Shown one piece after another: positions 18,025 to 27,626 of a stretch of 64,000 nucleotides of DNA. Positions within the stretch are counted from its first letter, which is position 1. Each line of letters starts with the position of its first letter. The notes beneath the pieces are model-generated. The model was not told where the DNA came from and ran no database searches. It saw only the letters and a list, made by a program, of their open reading frames with translations. The stretch is from contig NZ_PHNT01000002.1 of assembly GCF_002834145.1 (NCBI RefSeq), forward strand, positions 186,001 through 250,000. Direction: 5' to 3'. Source of the DNA: Roseovarius salinarum. Its GTDB lineage: Bacteria > Pseudomonadota > Alphaproteobacteria > Rhodobacterales > Rhodobacteraceae. The position numbers were made by a program, and so were the translations under genes.

Positions 18025-19342
18025 GCGCGCAAGGGGCCTTCGGGCCGTCGTGATGTCAAGCCTGTTGTGGCTGGCCGGCGCCATCTCGGTGGCGGCGCAC
18101 GAGGTGACGCCGGCGGTGGGCGACCTGACCGTCGAGGGTCAGTCGGCCCGTCTTGAACTGCGCCTGAACCTCGAGGCGTTCATCGCCGGCATCGACCTGG
18201 ATTCGATCGAGAACACCAACGAGACCGAGAAATCCGGCGCCTACGATGCATTGCGCGCGCTGCCCCCGGCACAGCTGCGCGAGCGGCTTGACCAGGCGTG
18301 GCCGCGGATTCGCGACGGCATCGCGCTTTACGCGGACGGACAGCCGGTGCCGCTGGCCCTGGCCGGGGCGCGGATCCCCGAGGTCGGCAACGCCGAGCTT
18401 CCGCGCGCATCGACGCTGACGCTGCAAGGTTCGCTTCCGGAGGGCGCGCGCAACGTCACGCTGACCTGGGCCGAGGGCTTCGGCACGCTGATCCTGCGGC
18501 AGATGGGGGTCGAGGACGGGTTCACCGGCTATCTTTCGGGCGGGCAGACCAGCCCCGAGATCCCGTTGTCGGGCGGCGGCGCGCGGTCGGGCTGGGCCGC
18601 GTTCGCGCAGTATGTTCCCGTGGGGTTCGACCATATCCTGCCGCTCGGGCTCGATCACATCCTGTTCGTGCTGGGGCTTTTCTTCCTGTCCACGCGGCTG
18701 GGGCCGCTGCTGTGGCAGGTCACCGCCTTCACGCTGGCACACACGGTGACGCTGGCGCTGGCCGCGCTCAAGATCGTCACCGTGCCGGCCAGCATCGTCG
18801 AGCCGCTGATCGCGGCGTCTATCGTCTTCGTGGCGGTCGAGAACATCCTTGCCCGCGGGCTGACGGCGTGGCGGCCGGTGGTCGTCTTCGTCTTCGGGCT
18901 GTTGCACGGGCTCGGGTTTGCCAGCGTTCTGGCCGAATTCGGCCTGCCGGCCGACCGTTTCGTGCCCGCGCTGATCGGCTTCAACGTGGGCGTTGAACTG
19001 GGCCAGCTGACGGTGATCGCCGTGGCCTTCCTGATCGTGTTCATGGCGGTGCAGGCCGACCGCCAGCGCGGTGACCTGCGGGTGGCGCAGGTGGCCTATG
19101 GCGCGCTGACGCTCGCGGCGATCGCGGCGGCGGTATGGAGCGGCTGGCGCCCCGCCGCGCCCCTGCAGATGACCGACCTGTCGGTCTTCGCGCTGCCGAT
19201 CGCCGGGCTGTTCCTGCTGTCGCTTCTCGCCGTGGTCTACTGCGATCAGCTCAATGCCTACCGGCGCTACGTCGCGATGCCGGCCTCGGGTGTCATCGCG
19301 CTGGTCGGCGCGTGGTGGTTCATCGAGCGCACGCTGCTCTAG
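18023..19342 (+). CDS. HupE/UreJ_2 family membrane protein
   Basis: About 439 residues. A signal peptide and a periplasmic domain of about 170 residues precede a 6-7 helix membrane domain with GFDHILPLGLDHILFVLGL, AHTVTLALA and FVFGLLHGLGFA. These His/Asp-rich helices are characteristic of HupE/UreJ permeases, which take up nickel or cobalt. Pairing with a DUF4198 protein strengthens a metal-uptake role. Start is either ATG 18023 or ATG 18053 (ahead of SSLLWLAGAIS); the latter would remove the overlap with the divergent gene. The metal is not decided. Confidence 0.85.
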   Translation: MRARGLRAVVMSSLLWLAGAISVAAHEVTPAVGDLTVEGQSARLELRLNLEAFIAGIDLDSIENTNETEKSGAYDALRALPPAQLRERLDQAWPRIRDGIALYADGQPVPLALAGARIPEVGNAELPRASTLTLQGSLPEGARNVTLTWAEGFGTLILRQMGVEDGFTGYLSGGQTSPEIPLSGGGARSGWAAFAQYVPVGFDHILPLGLDHILFVLGLFFLSTRLGPLLWQVTAFTLAHTVTLALAALKIVTVPASIVEPLIAASIVFVAVENILARGLTAWRPVVVFVFGLLHGLGFASVLAEFGLPADRFVPALIGFNVGVELGQLTVIAVAFLIVFMAVQADRQRGDLRVAQVAYGALTLAAIAAAVWSGWRPAAPLQMTDLSVFALPIAGLFLLSLLAVVYCDQLNAYRRYVAMPASGVIALVGAWWFIERTLL

Positions 19343-19362
19343 GCGCGACGCGGGGCAGGGGG

Positions 19363-19391
19363 TTGCACCCCGCACGCGGGGGGGCTATATG
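19363..19391 (+). promoter_or_regulatory. Promoter of rpsB-tsf
   Basis: TTGCAC (19363-19368) and TATATG (19386-19391) with a 17-base spacer. The spacer contains the inverted repeat CCCCGC-AC-GCGGGG (19368-19381). The rpsB start follows about 120 bp downstream, leaving a long 5' leader of about 112 nt, in keeping with feedback control of ribosomal protein S2 synthesis known in other bacteria. Confidence 0.6.
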
Positions 19392-19510
19392 CGCGCCATC
19401 CATACCGCAGGCACGGGCGGGCCGCCGGGGGAGACATCCCCGCCGGTCCACCGGTTGAAGCAATGCTTCTCATCCCGTGCCGAGGCTCGAAACCGGAAAG
19501 GAAACCGATC

Positions 19511-20329
19511 ATGGCTCTACCCGAGTTCTCCATGCGCCAGCTTCTTGAAGCCGGCGTTCACTTCGGCCACCAGACGCAGCGCTGGAACCCCCGCATGGGC
19601 GAGTTCATCTACGGTGCGCGCAACGGCATCCACATCATCGACCTGACGCAGACCGTGCCGATGCTTGACGCGGCGCTCAACGCCGTGCGCGAATGCGTTG
19701 CCAAGGGGGGGCGCGTGCTCTTCGTGGGCACGAAGCGCCAGGCCAGCCAGCCGGTCGCCGAGGCGGCCGAGAAATGCGCCCAGTACTACATGAACCACCG
19801 CTGGCTGGGCGGCACGCTGACCAACTGGAAAACCGTCTCCAAGTCGATCCAGCGACTGCAGGAGATCGACGAGATCCTCGAGGCCGGCGCCGAGGGCATG
19901 ACCAAGAAGGAGCGCCTGGGCCTCGAACGCGACCAGGAGAAGCTGCAGGCCAGCCTGGGCGGTATCCGCGAGATGGGCGGGCTGCCCGACATGCTGTTCG
20001 TCATCGACGTGAAGAAGGAAGCGCTTGCCGTGGCCGAGGCCAACAAGCTGGGCATTCCCGTCGTCGCGGTGGTCGACACCAACTGTTCGCCCGGTGGCGT
20101 GGCCCATGTGATCCCGGGCAACGACGACGCCGCGCGGGCGATCTCGCTTTACTGCGACCTGGTCAGCCGTGCCGCGCTTGACGGCATGTCGGCCCAGCTT
20201 GGCGCGGCGGGCGTCGACGTCGGCGCCATGGAAGAGGCCCCCGAGGAAGAGGCCGCCGCCGCCGAAGAGGCAACGGGCGAGGCCGAGGCCCCGGCCGAAG
20301 CAAGCTCCGAGACGCCGGCGGAGAGCTGA
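19511..20329 (+). CDS. rpsB: 30S ribosomal protein S2
   Basis: 272 residues, longer than E. coli S2 (241) because of an Ala/Glu-rich acidic tail from about residue 232. It is a structural component of the small subunit. [39 protein letters not shown] and [14 protein letters not shown] are diagnostic. The ATG follows AAAGGAAA at six bases. It is the first gene of the rpsB-tsf operon; 88 bp with a stem-loop separate it from tsf. Confidence 0.98.
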   Translation: MALPEFSMRQLLEAGVHFGHQTQRWNPRMGEFIYGARNGIHIIDLTQTVPMLDAALNAVRECVAKGGRVLFVGTKRQASQPVAEAAEKCAQYYMNHRWLGGTLTNWKTVSKSIQRLQEIDEILEAGAEGMTKKERLGLERDQEKLQASLGGIREMGGLPDMLFVIDVKKEALAVAEANKLGIPVVAVVDTNCSPGGVAHVIPGNDDAARAISLYCDLVSRAALDGMSAQLGAAGVDVGAMEEAPEEEAAAAEEATGEAEAPAEASSETPAES

Positions 20330-20347
20330 CAGTCACGAAACTGACAC

Positions 20348-20371
20348 CGGGGGCAGGGTATCCCGCCCCCG
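20348..20371 (+). promoter_or_regulatory. Stem-loop between rpsB and tsf
   Basis: CGGGGGC (20348-20354), a bulged A, GGG-TAT-CCC, then GCCCCCG (20365-20371) form a 10-bp stem with a three-base loop. No U-run follows. It may tune the rpsB:tsf ratio by partial termination or protect the rpsB message from 3' decay. Confidence 0.5.
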
Positions 20372-20417
20372 ATTACCCCGCCCGAGAGGGGCGACAACGA
20401 TCCGAGGAGAGCCGACA

Positions 20418-21290
20418 ATGGCGATCACTGCTGCACAGGTGAAGCAACTGCGCGACCAGACCGGCGCAGGCATGATGGACGCGAAGAAGGCGCTGGCCGA
20501 ATGCGATGGCGACATGGACGCCGCGCTGGACTGGCTGCGCACCAAGGGGCTGGCCAAGGCCGCCAAGAAATCTGGGCGCACCGCCGCCGAGGGGCTTGTC
20601 GCGGTGCGCGTCGAGGACGGCCGCGGCGTGGCCGTCGAGGTCAATGCCGAGACCGACTTCGTCGCCAAGAACGCCGAATTCCAGGAGATGGTGGCCAAGA
20701 TCGCGGAGGCCGCGATGACGGCCGATGACGTGGAGGCGCTGGCCGAGGCCACGATCGACGGCAAGTCGGTGTCCGAGACCATCACCGACAAGATCGCCAA
20801 GATCGGCGAGAACATGTCGCTGCGCCGCATGGCGAAGATCGAGGGCGACACCGTCGTCTCCTACGTGCACAACGCCATGGCCGACGGCATGGGCAAGATC
20901 GGCGTTCTCGTGGCGCTCAAGGGCGACGCGGCCTTCGGCAAGCAGGTCGCGATGCACGTTGCGGCCTCGAACCCCGCCGCCCTGGACGAGGCCTCGCTCG
21001 ATCCCGCCGTGGTCGACAAGGAACGCGAGCTGCAAAAGGAGATCGCCCGCGAATCCGGCAAGCCCGAGCAGGTCATCGAGAAGATGATCGAGGGACGCAT
21101 GAAGAAATACATGTCGGAGGTCACGCTGATGGGTCAGGCCTTCGTCGTTGACCCCGACAAGACCGTCGCCGAGGCCGCCCAGGAGGCGGGCGCCGAGATT
21201 GCCGGCTTCGTCCGCTTCGAGGTGGGCGAAGGCATCACGGTGGAAAAGGAAGACTTCGCCGAGGAAGTCGCCAAGGCCGCGCAGGGCTGA
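20418..21290 (+). CDS. tsf: Elongation factor Ts
   Basis: 290 residues. It recycles EF-Tu by exchanging GDP for GTP. The N-terminal UBA-like segment [24 protein letters not shown] and the core [15 protein letters not shown] and MGQAFVVDP motifs are diagnostic. GAGGAG lies eight bases before the ATG. It is followed by a strong terminator, so pyrH and frr, which follow tsf in many bacteria, are not part of this operon. Confidence 0.98.
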   Translation: MAITAAQVKQLRDQTGAGMMDAKKALAECDGDMDAALDWLRTKGLAKAAKKSGRTAAEGLVAVRVEDGRGVAVEVNAETDFVAKNAEFQEMVAKIAEAAMTADDVEALAEATIDGKSVSETITDKIAKIGENMSLRRMAKIEGDTVVSYVHNAMADGMGKIGVLVALKGDAAFGKQVAMHVAASNPAALDEASLDPAVVDKERELQKEIARESGKPEQVIEKMIEGRMKKYMSEVTLMGQAFVVDPDKTVAEAAQEAGAEIAGFVRFEVGEGITVEKEDFAEEVAKAAQG

Positions 21291-21334
21291 GCCCGCCCGG
21301 AGCACCCGGGTTGTCCATCGCAGGCGAAATGATC

Positions 21335-21366
21335 GGTGCCGCCCCCGAGGGGGCGGCACCTTTTTT
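21335..21366 (+). terminator. Intrinsic terminator after tsf
   Basis: 12-bp perfect stem GGTGCCGCCCCC / GGGGGCGGCACC with loop GA, followed by six Ts. It lies 44 bases after the tsf stop. Confidence 0.95.
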
Positions 21367-21623
21367 GCCGCTGTGCATTGGGGATGGGAAACAGCGGGTC
21401 GGAACGCGATCTAGGTGGTCGAAGGAGCCGGCCAACAAGAACCCGGGGCAGAGCCTTGTAATTGCAAGGGTTCCCCGGGCAATGTTCCCTGGCTGACAAA
21501 GCCACCACTCACGGAACGCTTGCATACTGCAAATTAACGTCGCGTCACGAAAGTCAGGAAAACCCTACTTTGCCTGCCCTTCGCAGGAAACGGGCGCGGG
21601 CGCACCGGGGCAGCCTGCGCGCG
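21367..21623. other. Gap between tsf terminator and luxR-type gene, with dyads
   Basis: No convincing gene is seen in this part of the 333-base gap. It holds a two-part palindrome at 21442-21479 (outer CCCGGGG/CCCCGGG, inner CCTTG/CAAGG), the dyad TTGCA-TAC-TGCAA at 21520-21532, and a small hairpin CCTGC-CCTTC-GCAGG at 21573-21587 close to the 3' end of the leftward regulator gene. None has a U-run. The first could be a structured RNA or a protein site. Confidence 0.4.
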
Positions 21624-22379
21624 TTACCCGTCGAGGATGAAGATCTGGTTCTGGAACGCGGCCTTGAGTACCGCCTGCGCCGTCGTCTCCACCCCCAGAG
21701 CCGCGCGGGCGAGCCTGAGGTGTTTTTCCACCGTGGCCGGGGTGAGATCGAGGATCGTCGCGATGTCCTGCACCGTCTTGCCGTCGCCGACCCAGCCCAG
21801 CACCTCCCGCTGGCGGGGGGTGAGCGCACGCGAGGGCGAGGCGTTGGGCAGCGACAGGATCTTCAGATGCGCCACGTTGTTCAGCGCCAGGATGTCGTCG
21901 CCGTGACGCGCCCAGACCGCGTCGGCGTCCTGCTGGGCCATGCCCGACCGTGCCGCCAGCGAAACCGCCCCCTTGGCCCGCGGCGACAACGACTTGAAGC
22001 TTATGGTGTAACCCGCCGTCACGTCGTTGTCCCGGTTGAACGCCACGACCGCGCGTTCGCGGTCCGTCAGTTCGCCATCCGCTTCCATCCGCTCGAGTTC
22101 CGCCCAGGAACAGGCGCCGGTGTTGGACAACACCCAGCGCAGCATCGGCGCATCCCGGAACAGGCCCTTGCCGATGAAGGTGTCGGTGTAGGACGCCGGA
22201 TGGTTCGTCAGCATCAGGAAATCGTCCGGATCGCCCAGCGACGTCTGCGTCAGGTAGCGGCTGTAGCCATAGATCAGCCGGTCGAAGCCGTAGTCGGCCA
22301 TCAATCGCGTGTGCCTGTCCCACAACGCCTCGATGCTGGGGGCATCCAGCAGCGCGTTGAGACGGGACGTCTCGATCAT
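21624..22379 (-). CDS. LuxR family regulator with autoinducer-binding-like domain
   Basis: 251 residues. An N-terminal autoinducer-binding fold (about 15-160) precedes a LuxR/GerE helix-turn-helix (about 185-250) with [22 protein letters not shown] and [15 protein letters not shown]. The ligand pocket is divergent: the Asp-Pro pair reads D-A-P (FRDAPMLRW), so the ligand may not be a standard acyl-homoserine lactone. No luxI-type synthase is in the window, making this a candidate LuxR solo. Its ATG overlaps the aroQ stop (ATGA), so the two are translationally coupled. Confidence 0.88.
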   Translation of the reverse strand: MIETSRLNALLDAPSIEALWDRHTRLMADYGFDRLIYGYSRYLTQTSLGDPDDFLMLTNHPASYTDTFIGKGLFRDAPMLRWVLSNTGACSWAELERMEADGELTDRERAVVAFNRDNDVTAGYTISFKSLSPRAKGAVSLAARSGMAQQDADAVWARHGDDILALNNVAHLKILSLPNASPSRALTPRQREVLGWVGDGKTVQDIATILDLTPATVEKHLRLARAALGVETTAQAVLKAAFQNQIFILDG

Positions 22380-22822
22380 CCGGCGCGGTCCTCCAGCGCG
22401 CCGAGCAGGGCCTCGATGGCCAGCGGGTAGCCGGCCGCGCCGAAGCCGCAGATCACGCCCAGCGCGACCCCCGCAATCATCGAATGGTGGCGGAACGCCT
22501 CGCGCGCATGGATGTTCGACAGATGCAACTCGACCGTCGGAAGCGCCACGCCGGTGATGGCGTCGCGCAGTGCCACCGACGTGTGCGTGTAGGCCCCGGC
22601 ATTGAGCACGATACCGTCATGCACGCCGCGGGCGGCATGGATATGCTCGACGAGCGTGCCTTCGTGGTTGCTCTGTGCCGTCTCCACCTCGATGCCGAGG
22701 CTGCCGGCCTTGTCATGACACATGCGCTCGATGTCATCCAGGGTGGTGCGGCCGTAAACTTCGGGCTGGCGCGTGCCCAGCAGGTTCAGGTTCGGTCCGT
22801 TGAGGATCAAGAAAGACGTCAT
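22376..22822 (-). CDS. aroQ: Type II 3-dehydroquinate dehydratase
   Basis: 148 residues, the normal size of the dodecameric type II enzyme, third step of the shikimate pathway. [17 protein letters not shown] contains the catalytic Tyr23; [13 protein letters not shown] and [12 protein letters not shown] supply the Asn and His of the active site. ATG at 22822 follows AAAGGA at eight bases; an upstream start at 22843 has no such site. It is the first gene of a two-gene unit with the LuxR-type regulator. A catabolic (quinate) rather than biosynthetic role is possible. Confidence 0.94.
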   Translation of the reverse strand: MTSFLILNGPNLNLLGTRQPEVYGRTTLDDIERMCHDKAGSLGIEVETAQSNHEGTLVEHIHAARGVHDGIVLNAGAYTHTSVALRDAITGVALPTVELHLSNIHAREAFRHHSMIAGVALGVICGFGAAGYPLAIEALLGALEDRAG

Positions 22823-23052
22823 GGCAAAAATCCTTTGGGACATTCCTCATATCCGCAAGCGGCGGTTCTTGTCGAGGGCAGGTTGAAACCGTGAGGGATG
22901 GAGTCGCGTCGTTGTTTCAGGGCGAGCGCAGAACGCGATCCGACGGTCGAATGTTTCACGTCGACGCGATGCGTCAGGATCGTGGTGCAAACGGTTGCGA
23001 GAAAACAATTTCGGCGCTTAGGCGGCACCACGGCCAGTGAATAGATATTTAA

Positions 23053-23068
23053 CATAATATTGATTATG
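23053..23068. promoter_or_regulatory. AT-rich dyad upstream of aroQ
   Basis: CATAAT-ATTG-ATTATG forms a perfect 6-bp inverted repeat in an AT-rich patch (23040-23070), between the FAD oxidoreductase stop and aroQ. It lies about 230 bp before the aroQ start. It may be an operator or part of the aroQ-luxR promoter region; no known consensus is matched. Confidence 0.3.
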
Positions 23069-23088
23069 CGCTTTGATGCAGCGCCGGA

Positions 23089-24360
23089 TTACCGCCGTCG
23101 CGCGGCGCCAAGATGATAGATGCGCGCCCCCGTCTCGAAAAACGCCGACTTCATCCAGACCATCCTTTCGCCGTAGGACTCCACGGGGTCCAGCGGCAAT
23201 TCGGCCTCCCCGCCGGTCAGCAACGCGCGCGCCAACGCTTCCCCGAACACCGTTCCCGGTGCGATGCCCCGTCCCGAGTAGCCGTAGACGGCGTAGCCGT
23301 CCGGCCCCAGCCGGTGGATGCGGGGCAAGTGGTCGGCCGTCATGGCGATGCGCCCGGACCATGCGTGCGTTACCGTTGTCGCGGCAAGCTGCGGGAAAAG
23401 CTGCGCCAGCTTGCGCGCGGCCCAGCTCCGCTGGATGCCGGCGGCGTCGGCGTCACCCATGCCACCGAGGATGAGCCGCCCGGCGCTGTCTCGGCGCAGC
23501 GCGGTCATGACAAGGCCGGTGTCCCAGCATCCCTCGCGTCCCGGCAGGATGTCGCGCGCGACATTGTCGCCCAGCGGCTCCGTCGCCATCTGGAAGAAAT
23601 TGACGACCGGCACGCGTGGCACGGCCGTGGCTTTCGTCGTCCGGTGATAGGCGTTTGTCGCGACCAGCAGCGCGCGGGCCCGCACGGCGCCCGTGGGGGT
23701 TTCGACGTGCCATGCGCCGGCGGCGTGGTGGACAGCAAGTGCCGGGCTGGCCTCGTACACCTGCGCGCCCGCCTCGCGCGCCGCACGCGCCAGCCCGCGC
23801 GCATAGGAAAGGGGTTGCACCGTGCCGGCCCGGGGGTCGTGCAGCGCACCGGGGAAACGATCGGTCCCGGTGCGGTCGTGCACGGCCTCGGGCCCCATCA
23901 GCCCCACCGGCGCGCCGCGGTCGGCCAGCTGCGCTTCGCGGCGGCGCAACTCCGCCATGCCCCCGGGGCCATGCGCGAGGTGCAACGTGCCGCTGCGGGT
24001 GGCCTCGCATTCTATCCCGTGCTGCTCGATCAGGCCGAAGACGCGGTCTGGCGCCCGGGCAAGCACGTCATTGAGCCGCTCGCCCGCGGCGCGGCCCAGC
24101 GTCTCGCAGACATCCTCGGGCGGCATCCACAGCCCCGCGTTGACAAGGCCGACGTTGCGTCCCGAGCCGCCGTGACCGACGGTGTCGGCCTCGAGCAGGA
24201 CGACATCGGCCCCCTGCCCCGCGGCACGAAGCGCGGCGGCGCAGCCGGTGAAGCCGCCACCCAGGATCACGATATCGGTGTCGACGCGCTCTTCCAGCGC
24301 CGGCGCGGAAAAGCGCTCGGCCGCGGTTTCGCGCCACAGGATGCCCAGCCCGCCGCTCAT
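23089..24360 (-). CDS. FAD-dependent oxidoreductase (DAO family, PuuB/OrdL-like)
   Basis: 423 residues. The N-terminal FAD Rossmann motif is VILGGGFTGCAAALRAAGQG, followed by VLLEADTVGHGGSGRN, the DAO signature where flavin attaches or packs. The C-terminal YSGRGIAPGT completes FAD binding. Relatives oxidise gamma-glutamyl-putrescine, N-methyl amino acids or D-amino acids. ATG at 24360 starts just before the conserved LGILWRETA; the frame extends to 24435 without support. No polyamine genes adjoin, so the substrate is unknown. Confidence 0.87.
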   Translation of the reverse strand: MSGGLGILWRETAAERFSAPALEERVDTDIVILGGGFTGCAAALRAAGQGADVVLLEADTVGHGGSGRNVGLVNAGLWMPPEDVCETLGRAAGERLNDVLARAPDRVFGLIEQHGIECEATRSGTLHLAHGPGGMAELRRREAQLADRGAPVGLMGPEAVHDRTGTDRFPGALHDPRAGTVQPLSYARGLARAAREAGAQVYEASPALAVHHAAGAWHVETPTGAVRARALLVATNAYHRTTKATAVPRVPVVNFFQMATEPLGDNVARDILPGREGCWDTGLVMTALRRDSAGRLILGGMGDADAAGIQRSWAARKLAQLFPQLAATTVTHAWSGRIAMTADHLPRIHRLGPDGYAVYGYSGRGIAPGTVFGEALARALLTGGEAELPLDPVESYGERMVWMKSAFFETGARIYHLGAARRR

Positions 24361-24457
24361 GCGCGGCGGCCCGGGGCTGTCACGGTCACGGCGGGCGTCA
24401 TGCCGCCACGTTAGCGGCCTGCGCGCCCCTTGCAAATCCCGCGTCGTTTCCGAACCG

Positions 24458-25681
24458 TCAGAAAAACGCCTGCAACCCGGTCTGCGCCCGGCCGAGGATC
24501 AGGGCGTGCACGTCGTGCGTGCCCTCGTAGGTGTTCACGGTCTCCAAGTTCAGCATGTGCCGGATCACCTGGTATTCGGCCGAAATGCCGTTGCCGCCGT
24601 GCATGTCGCGGGCCTGCCGCGCGACGTCCAGCGCCTTGCCGCAGTTGTTGCGCTTGACGAGGCTGATCATCTCGGGCGCGGCCTGGCCGGTGTCGAGCAG
24701 CCGGCCCACCTGCAACGCACCCTGCAGCCCCAGCGTTATCTCGGTCTGCATGTCGGCCAGTTTCTTCTGGAACAGCTGCGTCTGGGCCAGCGGGCGCTTG
24801 AACTGTTGCCGGTCAAGGCCGTATTGTCGCGCGGCGTGCCAGCAGAACTCGGCCGCGCCCATCGCGCCCCAGGCGATGCCGTAGCGCGCGCGGTTCAGGC
24901 ACCCGAACGGCCCCTTCAGGCCCTCGACGTTGGGCAGAAGCGCGTCCTCGCCGACCTCGACGTCCTCCATCACGATCTGGCCGGTGATGGACGCGCGCAA
25001 GGACAACTTGCCGTCAATCCTGGGCGCGGAAAGCCCCTTGGCGCCCTTTTCCAGCACGAAACCGCGGATCTTTCCGCCGTGTGCCTCGGACTTGGCCCAG
25101 ATCACGAAGACGTCCGCGACGGGGCTGTTGGAAATCCATGTCTTCGTCCCGGTCAGGCGATACCCGTTGTCCGTCTTCTCGGCGCGGGTCTTCATGCCCG
25201 CGGGATCGCTGCCCGCGTCCGGTTCGGTCAGGCCGAAACAGCCGATCCATTCGCCTGCCGCCAGTTTCGGCAGGTAGCGGGTGCGCTGGTCCTCGGTGCC
25301 ATAGGCGTAGATGGGATACATCACCAGGCTGGATTGGACGCTCATCATGCTGCGGTAGCCCGAATCGACACGCTCGATCTCGCGGGCGACAAGGCCGTAG
25401 CCCACGTAGTTGCCGCCAAGGCCGCCATAGGTCTCGGGGATTGTCGTGCCCAGCAGGCCCATTTCACCCATCTCGGCGAAGATCTCCGGGTCCGTGCGCT
25501 CCTCGTTGAAGGCCTCGATGACGCGCGGTTGCAGTTTCTCCTGGGCGTAGGCGCGGGCACTGTCGGCGATCATGCGTTCCTCCTCGCCCAGCTGGTCGGC
25601 CAGCCGCAGTGGATCCTGCCAGTCGAACGCGGCAAGGTCGGGGGCGTCCTTGGGGGATAGATCCGGGGAATCCAGCGTCAT
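24458..25681 (-). CDS. gcdH: Glutaryl-CoA dehydrogenase
   Basis: 407 residues, acyl-CoA dehydrogenase fold. It oxidises and decarboxylates glutaryl-CoA to crotonyl-CoA in lysine/tryptophan/glutarate breakdown. Family features include [41 protein letters not shown] and the catalytic Glu386 in [23 protein letters not shown] lies seven bases before the ATG. It is divergent from a LysR regulator 108 bp away, the classic gcdH-gcdR-like arrangement. Confidence 0.93.
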   Translation of the reverse strand: MTLDSPDLSPKDAPDLAAFDWQDPLRLADQLGEEERMIADSARAYAQEKLQPRVIEAFNEERTDPEIFAEMGEMGLLGTTIPETYGGLGGNYVGYGLVAREIERVDSGYRSMMSVQSSLVMYPIYAYGTEDQRTRYLPKLAAGEWIGCFGLTEPDAGSDPAGMKTRAEKTDNGYRLTGTKTWISNSPVADVFVIWAKSEAHGGKIRGFVLEKGAKGLSAPRIDGKLSLRASITGQIVMEDVEVGEDALLPNVEGLKGPFGCLNRARYGIAWGAMGAAEFCWHAARQYGLDRQQFKRPLAQTQLFQKKLADMQTEITLGLQGALQVGRLLDTGQAAPEMISLVKRNNCGKALDVARQARDMHGGNGISAEYQVIRHMLNLETVNTYEGTHDVHALILGRAQTGLQAFF

Positions 25682-25789
25682 CGGTGTATCCTTTGCATTG
25701 CGCCAACTGCATGTTTGACTTAACGATAACGCCATGGATCTGCTTGTTCCAACGACTTTTCCGCATCCTTGTATGCAGAAATCGCAAGT
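25682..25789. promoter_or_regulatory. Divergent control region between gcdH and lysR
   Basis: The 108-bp gap must hold both promoters. It contains two TGCA elements ten bases apart (TGCA-TTGCGCCAAC-TGCA) close to gcdH, compatible with a LysR-type site. No exact T-N11-A box with clear dyad arms is evident. Confidence 0.35.
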
Positions 25790-26707
25790 ATGACCGCCCC
25801 GCCCCGTCGCTTCCTGCCAGGCATCGGCGCGTTGCGTGCGCTCGAGGCGCTGGACCGCCTCGGCAGCGTCACCGCCGCCGCGCGCGAGCTTGACCTGAGC
25901 CAGAGCGCCGTCAGCCGGCAGGTGCAGGCGCTCGAGACCCAGCTTGACGCCACGCTGGTGCGCCGCGCGGGCCGCGGCCTACAGCTGACCCCCGAAGCGG
26001 CGGATTACGCCCGGGACGTGCGCGCGGCGCTGAACCAGATCGCGCGAGCGTCGCTCAAGCTCACGGCAAACCCCTCGGGCGGCACTGTGGAGCTTGCGAT
26101 CCTGCCGACCTTCGGCATGCGCTGGCTGGTGCCGCGGCTGGCCGATTTCGCGCGCCGCCATCCCGAGGTGACGGTTAACCTGACCACGCGGCTGGCGCCG
26201 TTCGACTTCGGGGCCGAGCCCTTCGATGCCGCGATCCGGTTCGGTACGGGCGACTGGCCCGGCACGCGTGCGCTGCGGCTGCGCACCGAGCGCGTGATCG
26301 CCGTCTGTGCGCCGGCGTTGCTCGCGGGCGAACGCATCACCGGCCCGGCCGACGTGCTGCGGTTACCCCTGCTGCACATACAGACACGTCCCGACGCATG
26401 GCGTGCCTGGGCGGCGGCGCACGGCGCGCAGGCCCCCGCCCCCACCGGGGCCGGAACGGTCCACGACCAGTTCTCGACGATCACGCAGGCGGCGCTGCAC
26501 GGGATGGGCGTGGCCCTTTTGCCCGATTACCTGGCGGAACAGGATCTTGCCACCGGCCGGTTGGTGGCCGCCTGGGGCGGGCCCACGGAAAGCCCCGGTG
26601 CCTATTACCTGGCGTGGCCGGCCGACCGTGCGCGCGACCCGGCGCTCGCGACCTTCCGCGACTGGCTGGCCACCCGGGCCGAGGACGAGGACGCCCTGCC
26701 CCGCTGA
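25790..26707 (+). CDS. LysR family regulator (GcvA/GcdR-like)
   Basis: 305 residues. The winged helix-turn-helix at about 10-65 reads [20 protein letters not shown] with recognition segment [14 protein letters not shown]; the effector-binding domain (about 95-295) opens with [18 protein letters not shown], typical of the GcvA subgroup. Divergent from gcdH, so the natural expectation is control of glutaryl-CoA breakdown by glutarate or glutaryl-CoA. An upstream Met (25769) is possible, but [18 protein letters not shown] matches family starts better. Confidence 0.9.
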   Translation: MTAPPRRFLPGIGALRALEALDRLGSVTAAARELDLSQSAVSRQVQALETQLDATLVRRAGRGLQLTPEAADYARDVRAALNQIARASLKLTANPSGGTVELAILPTFGMRWLVPRLADFARRHPEVTVNLTTRLAPFDFGAEPFDAAIRFGTGDWPGTRALRLRTERVIAVCAPALLAGERITGPADVLRLPLLHIQTRPDAWRAWAAAHGAQAPAPTGAGTVHDQFSTITQAALHGMGVALLPDYLAEQDLATGRLVAAWGGPTESPGAYYLAWPADRARDPALATFRDWLATRAEDEDALPR

Positions 26708-26873
26708 GCGGCGAAGCCGACCGGGCAAGGTATTCCACCGGTTCCCCCGGTTTCGGCGTTCGGCTATAGTTCGCGCGAGGCAACGCACAAGGGGCAGACG
26801 GGGTGAGATCGGGGGCAATCAAGGGATCCATCGGGGTCGTTTATGCCGGCACCGTCCCGGGTGTCGGGCGCGG

Positions 26874-27626
26874 ATGAGCGCACGGCAGCCATTGCTCTAC
26901 GTCCTGTCAGCCGGGCGGACGGGGACGGTATTCCTCGAACGGCTGATCCATCGCCATTGCCCGCATGTGACGGCCGAGCACGAGCCCGCACCCTCGCGCT
27001 ACTTGCTGATGCTTGGCAATCTGCGCAACGATACCGGCCTGTTGCCCGGCTTCACGCGGCGGTTCGCCCGGTGGCATCAGGACCGCCGTCACGGCGAGGA
27101 TGGCACCTACATCGAGATCAACCCGTTCCTGTGCCCCGTGACGGACCTGCTGGCACGCCCCGACAGGCCGGTGCGTGTCGTTCACATGGTACGCGCGCCG
27201 GGGGAATGGGCGCAGTCCATGACGACCTTCAAGGCGTCGGCGCGGTATCGGCACGTCATCGATTACGTGCCCTTCGCGAAACCTTATCCGAGTCCCCGCC
27301 CGAAAGGCTGGCGGCAGCTGCGGCCATTCGAGAAGGCCCTGCACCGTTGGAATTGGTGCAACACATGCATCGCCGGGCTGGCAGAGGAGGCCGAGCGGTA
27401 TGCGCTGGTGCGCAGCGAGGACGTGTTCACGGCGAATGATACCGTGCGGAACGCGGCACTGGAGCGCGTGTTCGCCGCGCTGGGACTGGACATGCCGCCG
27501 GATCTGGACCCGGCGCTGTTTCAAGAGCGGGTGAACCCCGCGCCGGCGGGGGAAGACCTGCGCGACGTGGCCGCCGTGCGGGAAATCTGCGGCGAACACG
27601 CGAGACGCTACGGCTATGACGTCTAG
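26874..27626 (+). CDS. Sulfotransferase family protein
   Basis: 250 residues. The 5'-phosphosulfate-binding loop reads YVLSAGRTGTVFLERLI near the N-terminus, and the 3'-phosphate motif is VVHMVRAPGEWAQSM (about 103-117). These are the two PAPS-binding signatures of sulfotransferases that place sulfate on carbohydrates or other small acceptors. The next gene starts inside its last codons (11-bp overlap), so product and flippase-like protein are likely made together. The acceptor is unknown; a nearby glycosyltransferase pair suggests a glycan. Confidence 0.78.
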   Translation: MSARQPLLYVLSAGRTGTVFLERLIHRHCPHVTAEHEPAPSRYLLMLGNLRNDTGLLPGFTRRFARWHQDRRHGEDGTYIEINPFLCPVTDLLARPDRPVRVVHMVRAPGEWAQSMTTFKASARYRHVIDYVPFAKPYPSPRPKGWRQLRPFEKALHRWNWCNTCIAGLAEEAERYALVRSEDVFTANDTVRNAALERVFAALGLDMPPDLDPALFQERVNPAPAGEDLRDVAAVREICGEHARRYGYDV

